Of a DNA stretch of 64,000 nucleotides, positions 9,611-21,159 are shown piece by piece. Source of the stretch: Euphorbia lathyris. Taxonomy: Eukaryota; Streptophyta; Magnoliopsida; Malpighiales; Euphorbiaceae. The stretch spans positions 13,740,501 through 13,804,500 of the forward strand of contig NC_088916.1 of the NCBI RefSeq assembly GCF_963576675.1, in the 5' to 3' direction. A program made the position numbers and the translations under genes. Positions within the stretch are counted from its first letter, which is position 1. Each line of letters opens with the position of its first letter. Under the pieces are notes generated by a model, which was given only the letters and a program-made list of their open reading frames with translations, was not told where the DNA came from and made no database searches.

Positions 9611-11363
9611 GATTTTAAGAGTGTGTGTTTAAACAAAACCTGAGAGTGAGAAAGAGTAAACATATGTCATTCATTTGCTTTAAAGTATAACAATCTAAAA
9701 TTATAGGCCTTTTAATTTATTTCAGATTGCTCCCACTATTTTGCCAAATTAATAGCCCTCCATATTAATTCGAAGAATTTCACAAATCCTTTAGTGAGCT
9801 AGGATCCTAACTCCTGAGATTTCGCCTTGAGTTTGCTCAACAAGCTAGTCTCATTTGTTAGGTAAATTCATGTAATCAATCACATCTTGAATGTGACTCC
9901 TAGGTTATTGGGTTACTAACCACATTAGTAACTAATATGCTATTCACATTAATCCCAACCATATTGCCCATTAGTTTATGACAACATGAGTTTGCTCATC
10001 CAATTATCATAATCTAATTTAAGTATTACCCCATATTCATGAAAGAATGACTTTCGATAATTCAGGTGTTACCATAAGACCCCGAGCTTGAGTTTGCTCA
10101 ACAACCCAAAGGCCCCCAGTACTGCCGGCTGAATTATAATATTAGGGAGGGGCAACCGATTTTAATAACTTGCTTATTTACTTAACTTTTAACGAGGGAT
10201 GTTATTTAGGTCTCATAATCTAACTTAGTCTTGATTTGCTTTAGCATACATCAGACACATACATTCACATACATTGGCATTATGGACATATCATCTAAAT
10301 TATTCCGTCGAGCCAGAGACGGAATAAAAGGGCAAACCTAAGGAAATACTAACTATTACATATTTCTCTTTAGGTCCTCCGTCTTCTCCATGGCGCCTTG
10401 AAATTACATATTAATTTCTATACTACTATAAGAAAACTTCAATTGAATTGAAGGGAATCAGATGAGAGGATAAATTACAATAGATAGTAGAAAGGCAGGA
10501 CGCGCAGTCCCTATTTCAAAAATACCAAAAGACTAAAAGAGGGTCCAAATATGTCCATAACTCCAAACATGCATAGACTCAATTAAATAAATTTAATTGG
10601 TTGATTACATAACCGGCTTATGTAATATTTAGGTTAATCACATTAACTCGTCAAATTAACTTTCATCTAATTTTACTTCTAATCGTTTTGTATCTTTATA
10701 TTAACTCTTAGATTAATATAACCATATAAAACATCGATTATGCATGTCCCAATTATTTTGATTTCAATTCATTTAACACTTTGATTTACAACTTGGTAAA
10801 AACAAACTTTTAAACGAATTTTCATTCGATAATCAAAACAGAAAACTATTAATTTCCGAAACATATATTTATATATACAAGTTATATTCAAGCCGATTTT
10901 AACACTTAAAATCAAGTGGGATTCGGGCCGGGGCCCGGCAGCAGCCCCGCGGCTGCCGCCGCGCGACAAAGGCTGATCGCGCCGTGAGGCGCGACCCGAG
11001 CCGCTGTCGTATTTATTTTTTTTATAACATATATATATATATATATCAAATTTTAAAACGGTTTTAAAAACGATTTTCAGAAATAGGAAAAACTACAATA
11101 GATTTCCGTTTTATCTTTTAGAATTAATAAAACTAATTTTATTAACCTAACTATAAAACTAATAGATTTTGTTATAATGATTATCAACTGAAATAATTAG
11201 GAACATACGCATAATCTATTTTAATTAACAATTAATTAAAATTCATTTATCTTTAGAATCAATTAATCAAACAATTTGTTAATTAATCCTAACTATAAAT
11301 ATTTATTCAATCCTATTGAAAAACTTCTAAATTTTCATATATGAAATAACGGATTTAACGATG
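9611..11363 (-). other. Copia untranslated leader (1.75 kb) with GC-rich structured block
   Basis: Non-coding sequence between primer site and gag ATG. It is AT-rich except for a GC-rich island at about 10918-11010 that contains self-complementary words such as GGGCCGGGGCCCGG and GCGCC-gtga-GGCGC. The leader contains a short (AT)n run near 11028-11046. A packaging or translation role for the island is only a possibility. Confidence 0.6.
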
Positions 11364-11375
11364 GCTCTGATACCA
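11364..11375 (-). promoter_or_regulatory. Copia primer binding site, initiator Met tRNA
   Basis: The minus strand reads TGGTATCAGAGC one base after the LTR end. This is the standard plant primer site complementary to the initiator Met tRNA 3' end. Confidence 0.93.
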
Positions 11376-11376
11376 C

Positions 11377-13237
11377 TGAAGGATATTAGGCTAAGGTATA
11401 GCAGCGGAAATATAAAAAATTTAGCCTACTTCCTTTTAACCATAGGATCCGTTAATCGTTATTTCATATAAAGAGGGATAAGAAGAAATACCTTTTGAAG
11501 AACAATCTACTGTTGTTAAAGAAGCGCCCACAATTCTTCTCCGAGTTCCCAAGCACGAAGTATAACACGGTGAGGTTAAGTTAGAATCAACCGTATGAGA
11601 TGCAACCAAAATAGATTGCCTCTAATTAACCAACACAAGATCAAAGAAAAGGGAGATAGATGAAATTAATCAATCGATGGAAGCCGTATGAATTCTTGTC
11701 CACGAACTAGGGGAGTCGAATTCTTTCTTTTTCTCTAAGGTAGGGATTTCGAAAATCACTTGTGCTAGTTAGAGAGGGTTGGCCGAAATTCATGTATAGA
11801 GGGGGTATATATAATCACTTGTATCTAAACCCTAGTTAGATAGGAATAGGTTACTTAATAGGAATTCAATTTGGAATAGAATTCCCAATTATTATCTCAT
11901 TATATATCTAATATATCTAGGATAATAATAAATAACCTAATTGGATAATAACAGGAGTATATTAATCTAATTAAAACTCCTAACTTAATTATCTCTTAAT
12001 TAATTTAATTCACAAACCTAATCAAATTAGGATTAATGGAATTAAAATAATTCCTTATTTATTACATACAAATTTCGGCCCCCTCTATTTAAATGGGCCT
12101 TACTGGGCTCAATTGGGCTTCCATCTATTAATGACATCCATCTCTCTTTTGGTTCCAAGTCTTATGTGTGATCCATTAGGTTCTTACTACTTCTGGCCGT
12201 ATGCAACTATTACATTAATTTCTTCAAGAATTATATTTAATCCTTGCATAACAGAATGATGTACTGAGTATGTTATTGGCAAGTTTGTAATCATTCCCCC
12301 AGAGTCCGTTAAGAAGACAGGTTGATTCTGTCGTTAACCCTTCCGTATTAGTTACGGTATAATTCGATCCTTTATCAACTACATCCTTGAACTGAATCTT
12401 ATGACTATGGGTGATGTCAAGTCACATATAGCGAGACGTTCGTTTTACTTGTATAGGCCGAGTCAACTCAAATAGATAGGTTAAGTGAAATCTGTATTTC
12501 TTACTCTTAAGCTATCACCTTGCAAGGATTTAGAGTCGAGTCTTCCACAAGCGATCCTTGGATGTATCTCCCATTAATCGGGAGTGATAAATGCTCAATC
12601 CAATGTATAACTACCCTGATATTACCTCCTGTGACACCCAACCTTTGCCGTTCACACCCCAGAGTCATCTCTGTTAAGGATCGTGGGACAGCAGGATCAA
12701 AGTCTCACATTCAGTAATTCAGGATGACCAATTAACATTCCTTTGAGTCTGAGGATTAGTTATACCTATTAATACCAATGAGATGAACAGGTGACAAGGA
12801 TGAATCTACCCATCCTATTATCTCAAATCGGATCCCCAATCCTAATGAACGACGTTTCATTGGATCTATGTAACTGTCCAGATATCTATATATATGAAGC
12901 TTGTGAGATCAGCTTTCTGTCGGACATAAGACATTGTTACATACAAGTCTCAACAGTGATATATCAATCCTAAACATATCACTTGACTTGGGGTGGTTTT
13001 AAGTTTATTAGTTTATTATAAAGTTTTGTCTCACTTCATGCTTGTATGAACACTTTATAATCACTTTAAACAAACTTACGGATTTCCTTTTATTAGACTT
13101 TATTTAGTGCTTAAAAGGGACTGCCTTTATATAGTTATAAAACATATATCTCATTAAAACAAATGATATAATGAACAATTCATTTACATTAAGTTTGTAT
13201 CCTGCAACAATTGTCTATAGGACACTAAACCCCAACA
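11377..13237 (-). repeat. 5' LTR of the copia element (1861 bp)
   Basis: Complete LTR, TGTTGGGG... to ...CCTTCA on the minus strand. Only its 3' 1245 bp are duplicated at 8189-9433. The 12622-13237 part is single-copy here and shows no gene. Confidence 0.92.
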
Positions 13238-15930
13238 ACCACAACTGTGTGTGCTTGGAAATATGGTCGAAGACGCTCGGATGCCTGAGTTATGGCGAAC
13301 AAGGCCTTCTCAACCTCGGAGTATCGGATTTCAGCACCTTTCAGGACCCTGCTCAAAAAGTAAATCGGGTAGAGTTTCGTCCCCTCTTCTTGAGTTAAAA
13401 CGACTCCCACCGTTTCATCGGCGATGGTGAAGTATAAGTGAATGTCCCGTCCTGGCCTTGGTACCGACAGTAGTGGGGGCGTGGCGAGGAAAGATTTGAT
13501 GGCGTTGAATGCGGCCTGGCAGTCCGTAGACCACTTGAAGGGATGCTCCTTCTTGATTGCTTTGTAAAAAGGTAAACACCGCTGTGCCGAGCAGGAAATG
13601 AACCGTCCTAAGGCGATAATCCTTCCGCTGAGCCTCTGAACTCCCTGTAAATTGCGCGGTGCTTCCATCCTTAAGACTGCCTCGATCTTTGTGGGATTAG
13701 GCTCGATACCTTTCTCTGAAACCACGCATCCGAGGAACTTGCCGCTACGAATATCGAAGAAACATTTCTCCGGGTTCAGCTTGAGGTTGTAATTTCTAAA
13801 AATTTTGAACACTTCCCCCAAGTCACGAGGATGGTCATCTTCAACAGTGCCGTCCTCCAGGTAAAGCGCTGTCCGAGGTTGAGTCGCCTCCCATTGCAGT
13901 CTTTTGGCCAGGATACGATCTCCTTCGATGATGATTTTGTCGTGTTGAAGCGGCAAAGTCAAGCATAGGTCGGAGATATCAATGGTGGCCTTTAGGCTAG
14001 CCAGCAGAGGTCTCCTAATGATGGCGTTGTAGGCCAAAGGGATATCGACCACCACCCATTCTGTGGAGTGCTCTACTTCTTTGTCGCCTTCGGCAAAGGT
14101 TGTTGACATAGAGATGACTCCCTTTACAGAGACTTCAATTTCTGACAGGCCAACCAGGGGAAAAGTCCCTGCTCGGAGGGCCGTGTGAGTATTCCTCATT
14201 GCTCGGAGCACCTTCCAAGTGAGCAAGTTCACCGAGCTTCCTGTGTCCACCAGCACCCGATGTGTCTTAAAGCCGGCGATGTTGATGGTGACAACGAGGG
14301 CTTCCGAATGGCTGGTCCAGAGTGGTGGCTGCAATGTCAGGGTTTGATCAACTGCTTTTCTCTTTCGGGAGCTCTCTGGAGGCGGACAGAGTGTCAGTGC
14401 TCCCTCCCTTATGACGTGGATTTCCCTGTGGTACCTTGTTCGCTTTGGCTCCTCTGCTCGGCCGGCATCCCGTAGCTTTGGGCTCTGTTCCCTCTGCCTA
14501 ACTGCCTTCGGCGGCGCACCCTGCTCTGTGATCCGCTCAATTTCTTTCTGTAGTTGATAGCAGTTCTCCGTGGAGTGTCTGGAGGATTTGTGATACTTGC
14601 AGTACTCCTTCTCGACACGGGTATTGCCTTTGTCGGCCGGTGGAGTCAGGTGTGCGAATCAGCGAGGCTGGCTCTGAGCAGCATAATGCACCTCCTTCCC
14701 GCGGGATCGATCTCCCCTACGCTCAAGGTTTGCTCGCTCGGCCCGAGCCGAAAAAGGCATCGGGGCCTCCTTGCGTGCCCGGTCCTCATCACGCGCGTCT
14801 GCAGTTGGTCTGCTCTTCTCCTGCTTGAGTGTGTCTCCTCTGGCCTTGTCTCTCTCTGATTCCTCGTACCCAGCCGGCCAGTCATAGTCGTCATACCGAA
14901 CGAAGGTTTGTGCCATGGTCATGAGCTCTTCGAAGGATCGCGGCATCTTTCTGAAGCACTTCTGCTTTAGGGGCTCACACGAGGTCCCTTTTGCTAAGGC
15001 ATCATGAGCCACTTCGAGGTTGAGGCCTTTGGCTTGAAAGGCCATATGGTGAAACCTGGAAAGAAAGTTGCGCAGTGGCTCAGTTGCTCGTTGTTTGAGC
15101 CCGTTGAGGTCCGAGCTGATCTTTCTTACCTTCGCTGCTGCGGCGAATCGGGAGAGGAAAAGGTCCTTTAGGAGGTCGAATGAGTCAATCAATTCGGGAG
15201 CTAGTCCACGATACCATTCTTGTGCACTAGATGAGAGCGTGGTGGGAAAAACTTTGCACATGATGTCCTCGTCTTTTGAATACAAGTTGATGGTACTCAT
15301 GAAAGATGCCATGTGATCGTTTGGGTCTTCGGTTCCCGAATATTGCGATAGGCGAGGAGCCTTCCAGTCCCGTGGGAACCTTGTCTCGATGATCCTTTGT
15401 ACCAGCGGTCTCTTACTGGATGTCATGCTTCCTCCCATGACGCCTCCGAGAGCTCTCTTGTCTAGAAAACGCTGGATCTTTAGTTCCAACATGTCTTCGC
15501 TGCTCGCAGCCGTCGTCTCCTCGCGTCGCGCACCGCCTTCTCTTGTTGCGGCGGCACCGGCCCCTCTCCCTGCGGGTAGCCCGGGTCCCAAGGACTCCCC
15601 TAGGGGCGAGCCTTCTCTCTGTATCTCCGCAGCTTCTTTGAGGTACTGTCAGATTTTGGCGTTTTCCTCCTGCAAACTTCGCTGTTGGTCTATGATCTTC
15701 ATCTGAGTCGCCGTATGAATAGCTTGAGTAGTCTGAAAGCCTTGTATTGCACTGAGGAGCTGCGTGGTATTGTAAGTTTCTTCTTCTTCCGGGCTCACCT
15801 CCTCCATCAATGGCCCCAGATTTCTAGGGGAAATTGGAATGGTCGGTCCGGAACGTTCGATGTTAGTCATGGAGCTGGTTGCTCCCACTTCTGGCGCTTG
15901 CGTCGGAGCGGACTCAGCTGGCGTTTGCAT
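13238..15930 (-). pseudogene. Gag-protease-deleted RT-RNase H part of the Tat element
   Basis: One frame (top coordinates divisible by 3) runs from the ATG at 15930 to the copia insertion, broken only by TGA at 15651-15649 and TGA at 14661-14659. Order: gag with YSGTEDPNDHMASF and AQEWYRGLAPELIDSF; CHHC knuckle CKYHKSSRHSTENC near 14600; protease VDTGSSVNLL near 14240; NAIIRRPLLASL; then the sequence jumps near 13840-13850 to the end of RT (DLGEVFKIFRNYNLKLNPEKC). RT fingers, palm and the YxDD box are absent, although the frame is kept. RNase H follows (YPIYFLSRVLKGAEIRYSEVEKALFA) and is cut at VVVV by the copia element. Both stops are one C-to-T change from CGA. The 5' leader is only about 50 nt. 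Confidence 0.9.
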
Positions 15931-15960
15931 CTTGCTGGAGGTTCCGAGGTCACTTGTAGT

Positions 15961-15977
15961 CCACGTTCACCGCACCA
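15961..15977 (-). promoter_or_regulatory. Gypsy primer binding site candidate
   Basis: The minus strand reads TGGTGCGGTGAACGTGG six bases after the 5' LTR. The leading TGG pairs with a tRNA CCA end. The tRNA species is not identified; it is not the initiator Met sequence. Confidence 0.6.
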
Positions 15978-15983
15978 AATAAT

Positions 15984-16279
15984 TAGGGAAAGCGGAACAG
16001 TGATCTGGATCCTCGTCGGGAAGGTCTGGCTTCCTCGGGGGTCGTCTCTGCGCGGGGACCGGTCCCTGCGGATACTCCGACGGTCAAGACAGTTAGTAGT
16101 TCGAGAGTGTATTCTAATCAAATGAGAGTGAGGTAGAAGATAGTTACCCGATCCCCTTTCCTTCCTTTATTGGTATATTTATAGAGAATTGTCTTAGGCC
16201 TGTGGGCCTTCTGTTACCCTGGCCCTTTCGCTGGTCGGGCTCCGTTGGGCTTCTTGGGCCTAAATGATATTCCGAATCA
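15984..16279 (-). repeat. 5' LTR of the Tat-type element
   Basis: 296 bp, pairs with 972-1267. It drives the minus-strand gag-pol genes by position. The flank TTAAT follows at 16280-16284. Confidence 0.88.
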
Positions 16280-16284
16280 TTAAT

Positions 16285-17088
16285 TAACATATAAAATAAA
16301 AAGATAAAAAAAAAGTAAACCCTCATCGAGGTCTGTAGATCTACCCTTACCTAAACTTTTGCAAAACAAAAAAGATAACAAAAAAAAATCTCCATAGAAA
16401 CCGATCTTCATGGGACTCCAACAGGACGAAAATGGAGATGGATTTTTTCCCGATTCAGGAAAACGAAAATTTTACGTATTTGATTAGAGAACTATTGTTT
16501 ACTTTTTATATAAACAACAACAAAGAATCTATGTTTTTTCAACCGCAAAAGCAAACTGTAACAACCAACAACAGATAAATAAAACTGGTCCTATATAAAT
16601 TTAAAGGCTCAATCAAGCTTTTTGAAACAAGTGCCGGATAATTAATCTCGAAAATATAAATTCAACGCATAACTAAAATCAAATCAAATCAAAGTAGACA
16701 AATTGTAATAAATTTAAGCAAGTACAAGAATAAAATATGAATGTTTATAGAAAGAAGAATGTAGCTCTCGTGATAAGTTAGGTTAGGTTAGGATTCTTCA
16801 CCACTAGAATCCAGATCTAACCAACATTGAAAGCCCCCCCAAATTAAATAATATATAATAATTCAAACCATAAAGAGAGGGAATAATTAAAAATTATTAA
16901 CTCAAAGCTTTCACAATGTTAATAAAATATTACAACATATGAAGAAAAACCCACCTAATCAATATTTAAAATTTAAAAAAAATCTGGACTAGAAATTTTT
17001 CTGGACAAATTCACACTATATGAAGTCAAAGATAAACCCCCAAACCAAAGGTTGCACAAGCAATGAACAATTTCATTTTTTTGAGAAA
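16285..17088. other. 3' flank of receptor kinase A, duplicated segment
   Basis: No gene is seen. The sequence aligns in patches with 25850-26427, e.g. 'aataaatttaagcaagtacaag' and 'agctctcgt.ataagttagg', so it is part of the tandem duplication. It should contain the 3' UTR of the gene at 17089. Confidence 0.65.
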
Positions 17089-19073
17089 TCATGGAGTCTG
17101 CACATTTGAATCCTTTGATTTATTCTCTTCTGAAGATGGCCGGTTCTCCGAGTCAGATTGCCGTATTTCTTCGATCATCCGAACTACTTCATCCATGTTC
17201 GGTCGCATGTCCGGTACCTTTGCTACACAAGCCATCCCTATTTGCAACATTTGCACCATTTCTTCTTCAATGTTTTGGTATCTCATCAGCTCCACATCAA
17301 ATACCTCAGCTGTCCATTCTTCCCTTACAACAGATTGTACCCACCTAGGCAGATCAACCATCTCGTCTCGCCCTGGTGATTGGAGTGGAGCCTTTCCTGT
17401 CAGCATTTCGAGAAGCAGCACACCGAAACTGTAGACATCTGATTTATGTGTTGGCTTTCGAGTTTCGATCACTTCTGGTGCACGGTAGCCTGCGCTCCGA
17501 GTTGGAGTTGCGGGTATGTTCATAAGTGGAGCCAGGCCGAAATCTGATATGCATCCATCATGATCTTGGGTTAGGAGGACATTTGAGGCCTTGATGTTTC
17601 CGTGAGTGAATTTCGGACCGCCTGAAGCATGCAGGTGCGCGATGCCCCGAGCTGTTCCGAGAGCAATCTTTATTCTGTTATCCCAATCTAGTGGAGTTCT
17701 TCCACCTTGTCTATTGCCTGTCATCAATATAAAGATCAAGCTCAAGAAATAGCAATTTTCAGAAAAATATCAGTCGGGTTTGAAATTATACCGTGCAGAA
17801 GTGTTGACAAGCTACCATTTTGGATATAGTCATAGACTAGGAGCTTCTCGTCCTTGGAGTAATAATAAGCACGGAGTGGTACTACATTCGGGTGCTGACT
17901 GACCCGTCCTACTATCTCCATTTGCTGCTCGAAATCCCTCTTCCCCGATACCACTTCCTTCAACCTTTTCACTACTACAGTTGTTGATTCCTCCAAGACA
18001 GCCTTATATGCTGTGCCATAGCTACCCTTTCCGAGCACTTCAGCTGAAGCCCTTAATAAATCCTCAAGATCAAAATTATAAGAGCAGCCTTCAAAGAAAA
18101 CTAGCTTGTTTTTCTCAGGTTCTTGAACGCCGCTCCCGAATTCCTCTTTTGGCTTCTCACCCCTCCCAGCACTGACGGCCTTACCTTTCAGCACACTACT
18201 GCCTCTGTCATCCTTTTTCTTCAAACAGCAACACAAGATAATTATAACAAGAAGAAACAGAACAGCGAACCCTCCTACAGCAATAGCAATAATAGCTCCC
18301 AATGCTAGTTTTGTTTTCGAACCTTGTTTATGAGGCATTGCTTGTGGGGATGAGGATGAAGGAGAGGGAGAGGGAGAAGGAGGGATTGGGGAGCAAGGAT
18401 TAAGAGGCAATCCACATAAAAGAGAGTTTCCGGTGAAGGATGAATTGGGAAACTTTTGAAGAGATAATGGGATGGAGCCATTAAGATGGTTGTAGCTCAA
18501 ATTCAAATGCTTGAGCCTAGTGTGATTGAGATCAGGTATGGATCCAGAAAGTGTGTTATTCTGGAGGCTCAGACCAGACAGTTTTGTCAAATTCTGTATT
18601 GTTTCAGGAATGTTACCTGAGAAAGAATTATATGAGAGATCAAGCACATTAAGTTGTGCAGAAAAAGCGGCTGGAATTGTGCCGGTCAAGTTATTATGTT
18701 GGAGGTAGAGGTATTGAAGAGATGGAAGGGAGGTAATGTCAGAAGGAAGATCACCATTAAGCAAATTGGATCGGAGGCTGAGAACCTGAAGACCATCAAG
18801 ATTACCTAGTGTGTTGGCCGGGATTTGACCAATAAACCCAACCCCAGGAAGTCGGAGCTGAACCACACGAGTTTTAATTGAATTGCATGTAACACCCACC
18901 CAAGAGCTGCATATAGAGGAAGAAAGGTTCCAATTCAGGTACCTTTCATGAGGGACAGTAGCAGAAAAGTTGAGAAGAGCCTGCTTATCTGATTCCAAAT
19001 TAGCATTAGCCAAAGGAAGAAGAATTACTAGGCCAAAGAAGAATTGTACAAATGAAGCCAATGAGAACTTCAT
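17089..19073 (-). CDS. LRR receptor-like (pseudo)kinase, copy A, At5g58300-like
   Basis: Exons 19073-17792 and 17717-17089 join in frame across a 74-bp GT-AG intron (CTGCACG|GTATAA ... GACAG|GCAATAG), 636 residues. A signal peptide (1-24, ending LANA) is followed by an LRR N-terminal cap with [12 protein letters not shown], about five LRRs, a Pro/Ser-rich juxtamembrane stretch, a transmembrane helix near 265-290 ([20 protein letters not shown] then CCCLKKK), and a kinase domain. The ATP-binding Lys is present (VVVKRLKE) and DFG is present (SDFGLAPL), but the HRD/catalytic loop reads [11 protein letters not shown], lacking the catalytic Asp. This is the pattern of the LRR-III 'probable inactive receptor kinase' group. 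It is inferred to be a plasma-membrane receptor acting by scaffolding. The start chosen is the first ATG before the signal peptide; longer readings use GTG. No ligand can be assigned. Confidence 0.9.
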
Positions 19074-20752
19074 TAGGAGTTGAATTGTGCTGGGTGTATG
19101 AAAATGTAATGGCTGCCACCCGAACACGCGTCCTGATTCAACACATAACACGAAATAGCATTAGGCAGTCAGTAGCCAATGCAATTAATGTTATACTTTC
19201 AAGAAGAAAGCTAATAAATAAACACTTGAAAGCTAAATTGGAACAAAATCCACCACCAAAGTCATAGTTCTAAGAGAAAAAGAATAACACAACATATGTG
19301 ATAGCGAGTCTACGGACAGTAGTGGAAATGGGATAAGTAATCTCAAAGGCTTTTCTAGTTTGACTTAATTGTCTAAACCAAAAACTCAACATTCCCCTAC
19401 AAAGTAGAGAAACTCGACATCTTCCAAACGCATTTCCAGCTTTCTCTTTGTCAAAATGCAGGGCTTAGACCAAAACTAGGACAAGATAGTAACAGCAGGT
19501 GAGGCACAAACACATGAAATATGGACACATAAAAAAAAATTCATATTGCAGTAAGCCGTTGCTGCAACCTTTTTCATCTGTGAAGTAAAGGCACCAGCTA
19601 CTTATGCTGCAAAAAGTAGACAATGCAATTTGCAATGTCGGAAACAAACTTGTATGTGAAGCACCCAAAAACAGGGGAAGATGCTGATATATGCAGTCTA
19701 ATAACCATTAACAGATTTTAACAAGATAATTCTAAAACACTTTTCCATGGACTATTCTTCTTATCAGAAAAGCTACACCAATTTCCTTTTCTTTTCCAAT
19801 TCTAGTTATATATATGATCTATCCATATTCTAAAGAGAGGTTAAATATGATTAGAAAAAGTAATCCATACAACAAAAGCAAGATAAAAAGGCATCATTGG
19901 AGGAATAAAGCAAGAAAAAGAGCATAGCACTTTCTGGGAATCACAATTTATATCTTCATTAGATGAAATTTTCATTTGTTTTCCATTAACTATGGTAGCT
20001 AATTAAAAGTGGAAGACAAACAAAAGTTCAAATAAAAAAGGGAAAAGATGACAAGGAACCCAATATATAGAATAAAGCATATCACACTAATTAGTTATAT
20101 TATCTCAATTAAACCAGTAATTCAAAATATTAACATAAAAGCATAGGATGCTACATTGACTGCAATTAGAAAGGAAGCTTTTCTGGTTAATCCCATAAAA
20201 AGGAGATGAATATCAAAGTCTAAGAAAGAAAGATAACAGAAACCACAATTAGAGTTAAAGTACAGGCAAAAGAAGATCAAATAAAAACTAAATAAAAAAA
20301 AAGCAGGAGTAGTTCAACAACTAAAGGTACATTTTATCAACAAAAATAAAAAAAACATAGAAAAAAGATAATGAAGTAGAAAACGGTTGAGACAGATCTC
20401 AAACCCCCAATTTTAAAGTTACGGCGAACATTGCAATGCCTGAAATTCTAATTCATGAAATCACAATCCAAAATGAGACAGATCTAGAATGCAGCTTTGA
20501 GAAAAAAGAGTAACCTGGAAGCATGGTGCCCAGGAAAGCCTATCTGGTTTGCTAATTAAGCTCCATTGTCAAAAAGGCCCAAATCGAGAGGGGAAAGTGA
20601 AGAAGAAGAGGTTCCATTCCAGATCCAGCATTAAAGGTTGAAATTAGGTGAAATAGGTAGTGAATGAAAGAAGGGGCATCAGAGCATTAAACTCCGCGAA
20701 TTCTGAGGATGATACTCGAAGTACGGGACCATTTTAAGTAGCAGCATTTAAG
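19074..20752 (-). promoter_or_regulatory. 5' leader with likely UTR intron, receptor kinase A
   Basis: This region stays similar to 28403-29894 although it is non-coding. A donor-like CTTCCAG|GTTACTC lies near 20516 and an acceptor-like AATCAG lies just before the coding exon near 19132, so a ~1.4-kb 5' UTR intron is likely. Homology to copy B stops near 20752. Confidence 0.5.
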
Positions 20753-21150
20753 AGAGAAATTAATTATGGAAGAGGTGAGTTTACTTTGAAGCTAAAAAAT
20801 GCAGAGTAAATGACTATTGATAGAGAGGAATAGTTTGTGCAGAGGAGTGAAAAACAAGGTATGAGAAAAAAGTACAGAGAGAATTTTTTAGTGTTTGGGA
20901 GAAGAGAAAAGATAGAGAGAGAGAGAGAAAACTACAGAGACGAAGCTGTGAACTGTGTGTTCTTCTTCTTTCTTCTTCTTCGCTTGACTAAACTTACTTT
21001 AAAGCTAATTAAATTCTTTATTTTATTACAGTTATGCCACTGATGAACTTCTCTCACTTCAATATTCGGACATTGCTGTAATACTATTACTTTATTAAAT
21101 ATTTTGAAATTTGTAAAATATTGACTATCATAAATGTTTACCTTTATCTC
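20753..21150. other. Intergenic, with GA microsatellite
   Basis: A GA run occupies about 20911-20928, followed by a CTT-rich stretch near 20961-20985. It is possibly the distal promoter of receptor kinase A. No gene is seen. Confidence 0.5.
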
Positions 21151-21159
21151 TTTTAACAA

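Larger units (their letters stand above)
8189..13237 (-). mobile_element. Ty1/copia retrotransposon with internal deletion
   Basis: The element is bounded by TG...CA LTR ends (minus strand TGTTGGGGTTTAGTG to TATCCTTCA) and an exact 5-bp duplication ACCAC at 8184-8188 and 13238-13242. The 5' LTR is complete (1861 bp); a primer site for initiator Met tRNA follows. Then come a 1.75-kb leader, about 60 codons of gag, and directly a truncated 3' LTR. The rest of gag, all of pol and the first ~616 bp of the 3' LTR are missing. Aligned LTR parts have equal length (1245 bp) and about a dozen mismatches, so the insertion is younger than its gypsy host. Removing it with one ACCAC restores the host reading frame. 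Confidence 0.93.
972..16279 (-). mobile_element. Ty3/gypsy LTR retrotransposon, Tat type, decayed and interrupted
   Basis: Two direct 296-bp repeats (972-1267, 15984-16279) bound the element. TTAAT flanks both ends (967-971 and 16280-16284), though in a TTAATTAA context, so the duplication is probable rather than proven. In minus-strand order it carries a primer site, gag with a CHHC knuckle, protease (VDTGSS), a deleted RT, RNase H, a second RNase H, integrase without chromodomain, a tandem array, and two genes on the opposite strand. A second RNase H, opposite-strand extra ORFs and tandem repeats in the 3' region are known traits of the Tat (Ogre/Retand-like) lineage. The LTRs differ at about 9 positions (3%). 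A copia element occupies 8189-13237; without it the element is about 10.2 kb. It cannot be autonomous because of many stops and the missing RT core. Confidence 0.9.

Noticed and set aside
13225..14334. Intact 369-codon protease-RT ORF
   Set aside because: The frame is open only because an internal deletion kept phase; the RT active site is missing and the apparent start is TTG.
15649..15651. TGA in gag as programmed read-through or recoding
   Set aside because: The element has many other stops of the same C-to-T type and lacks its RT core, so simple decay is the better explanation.
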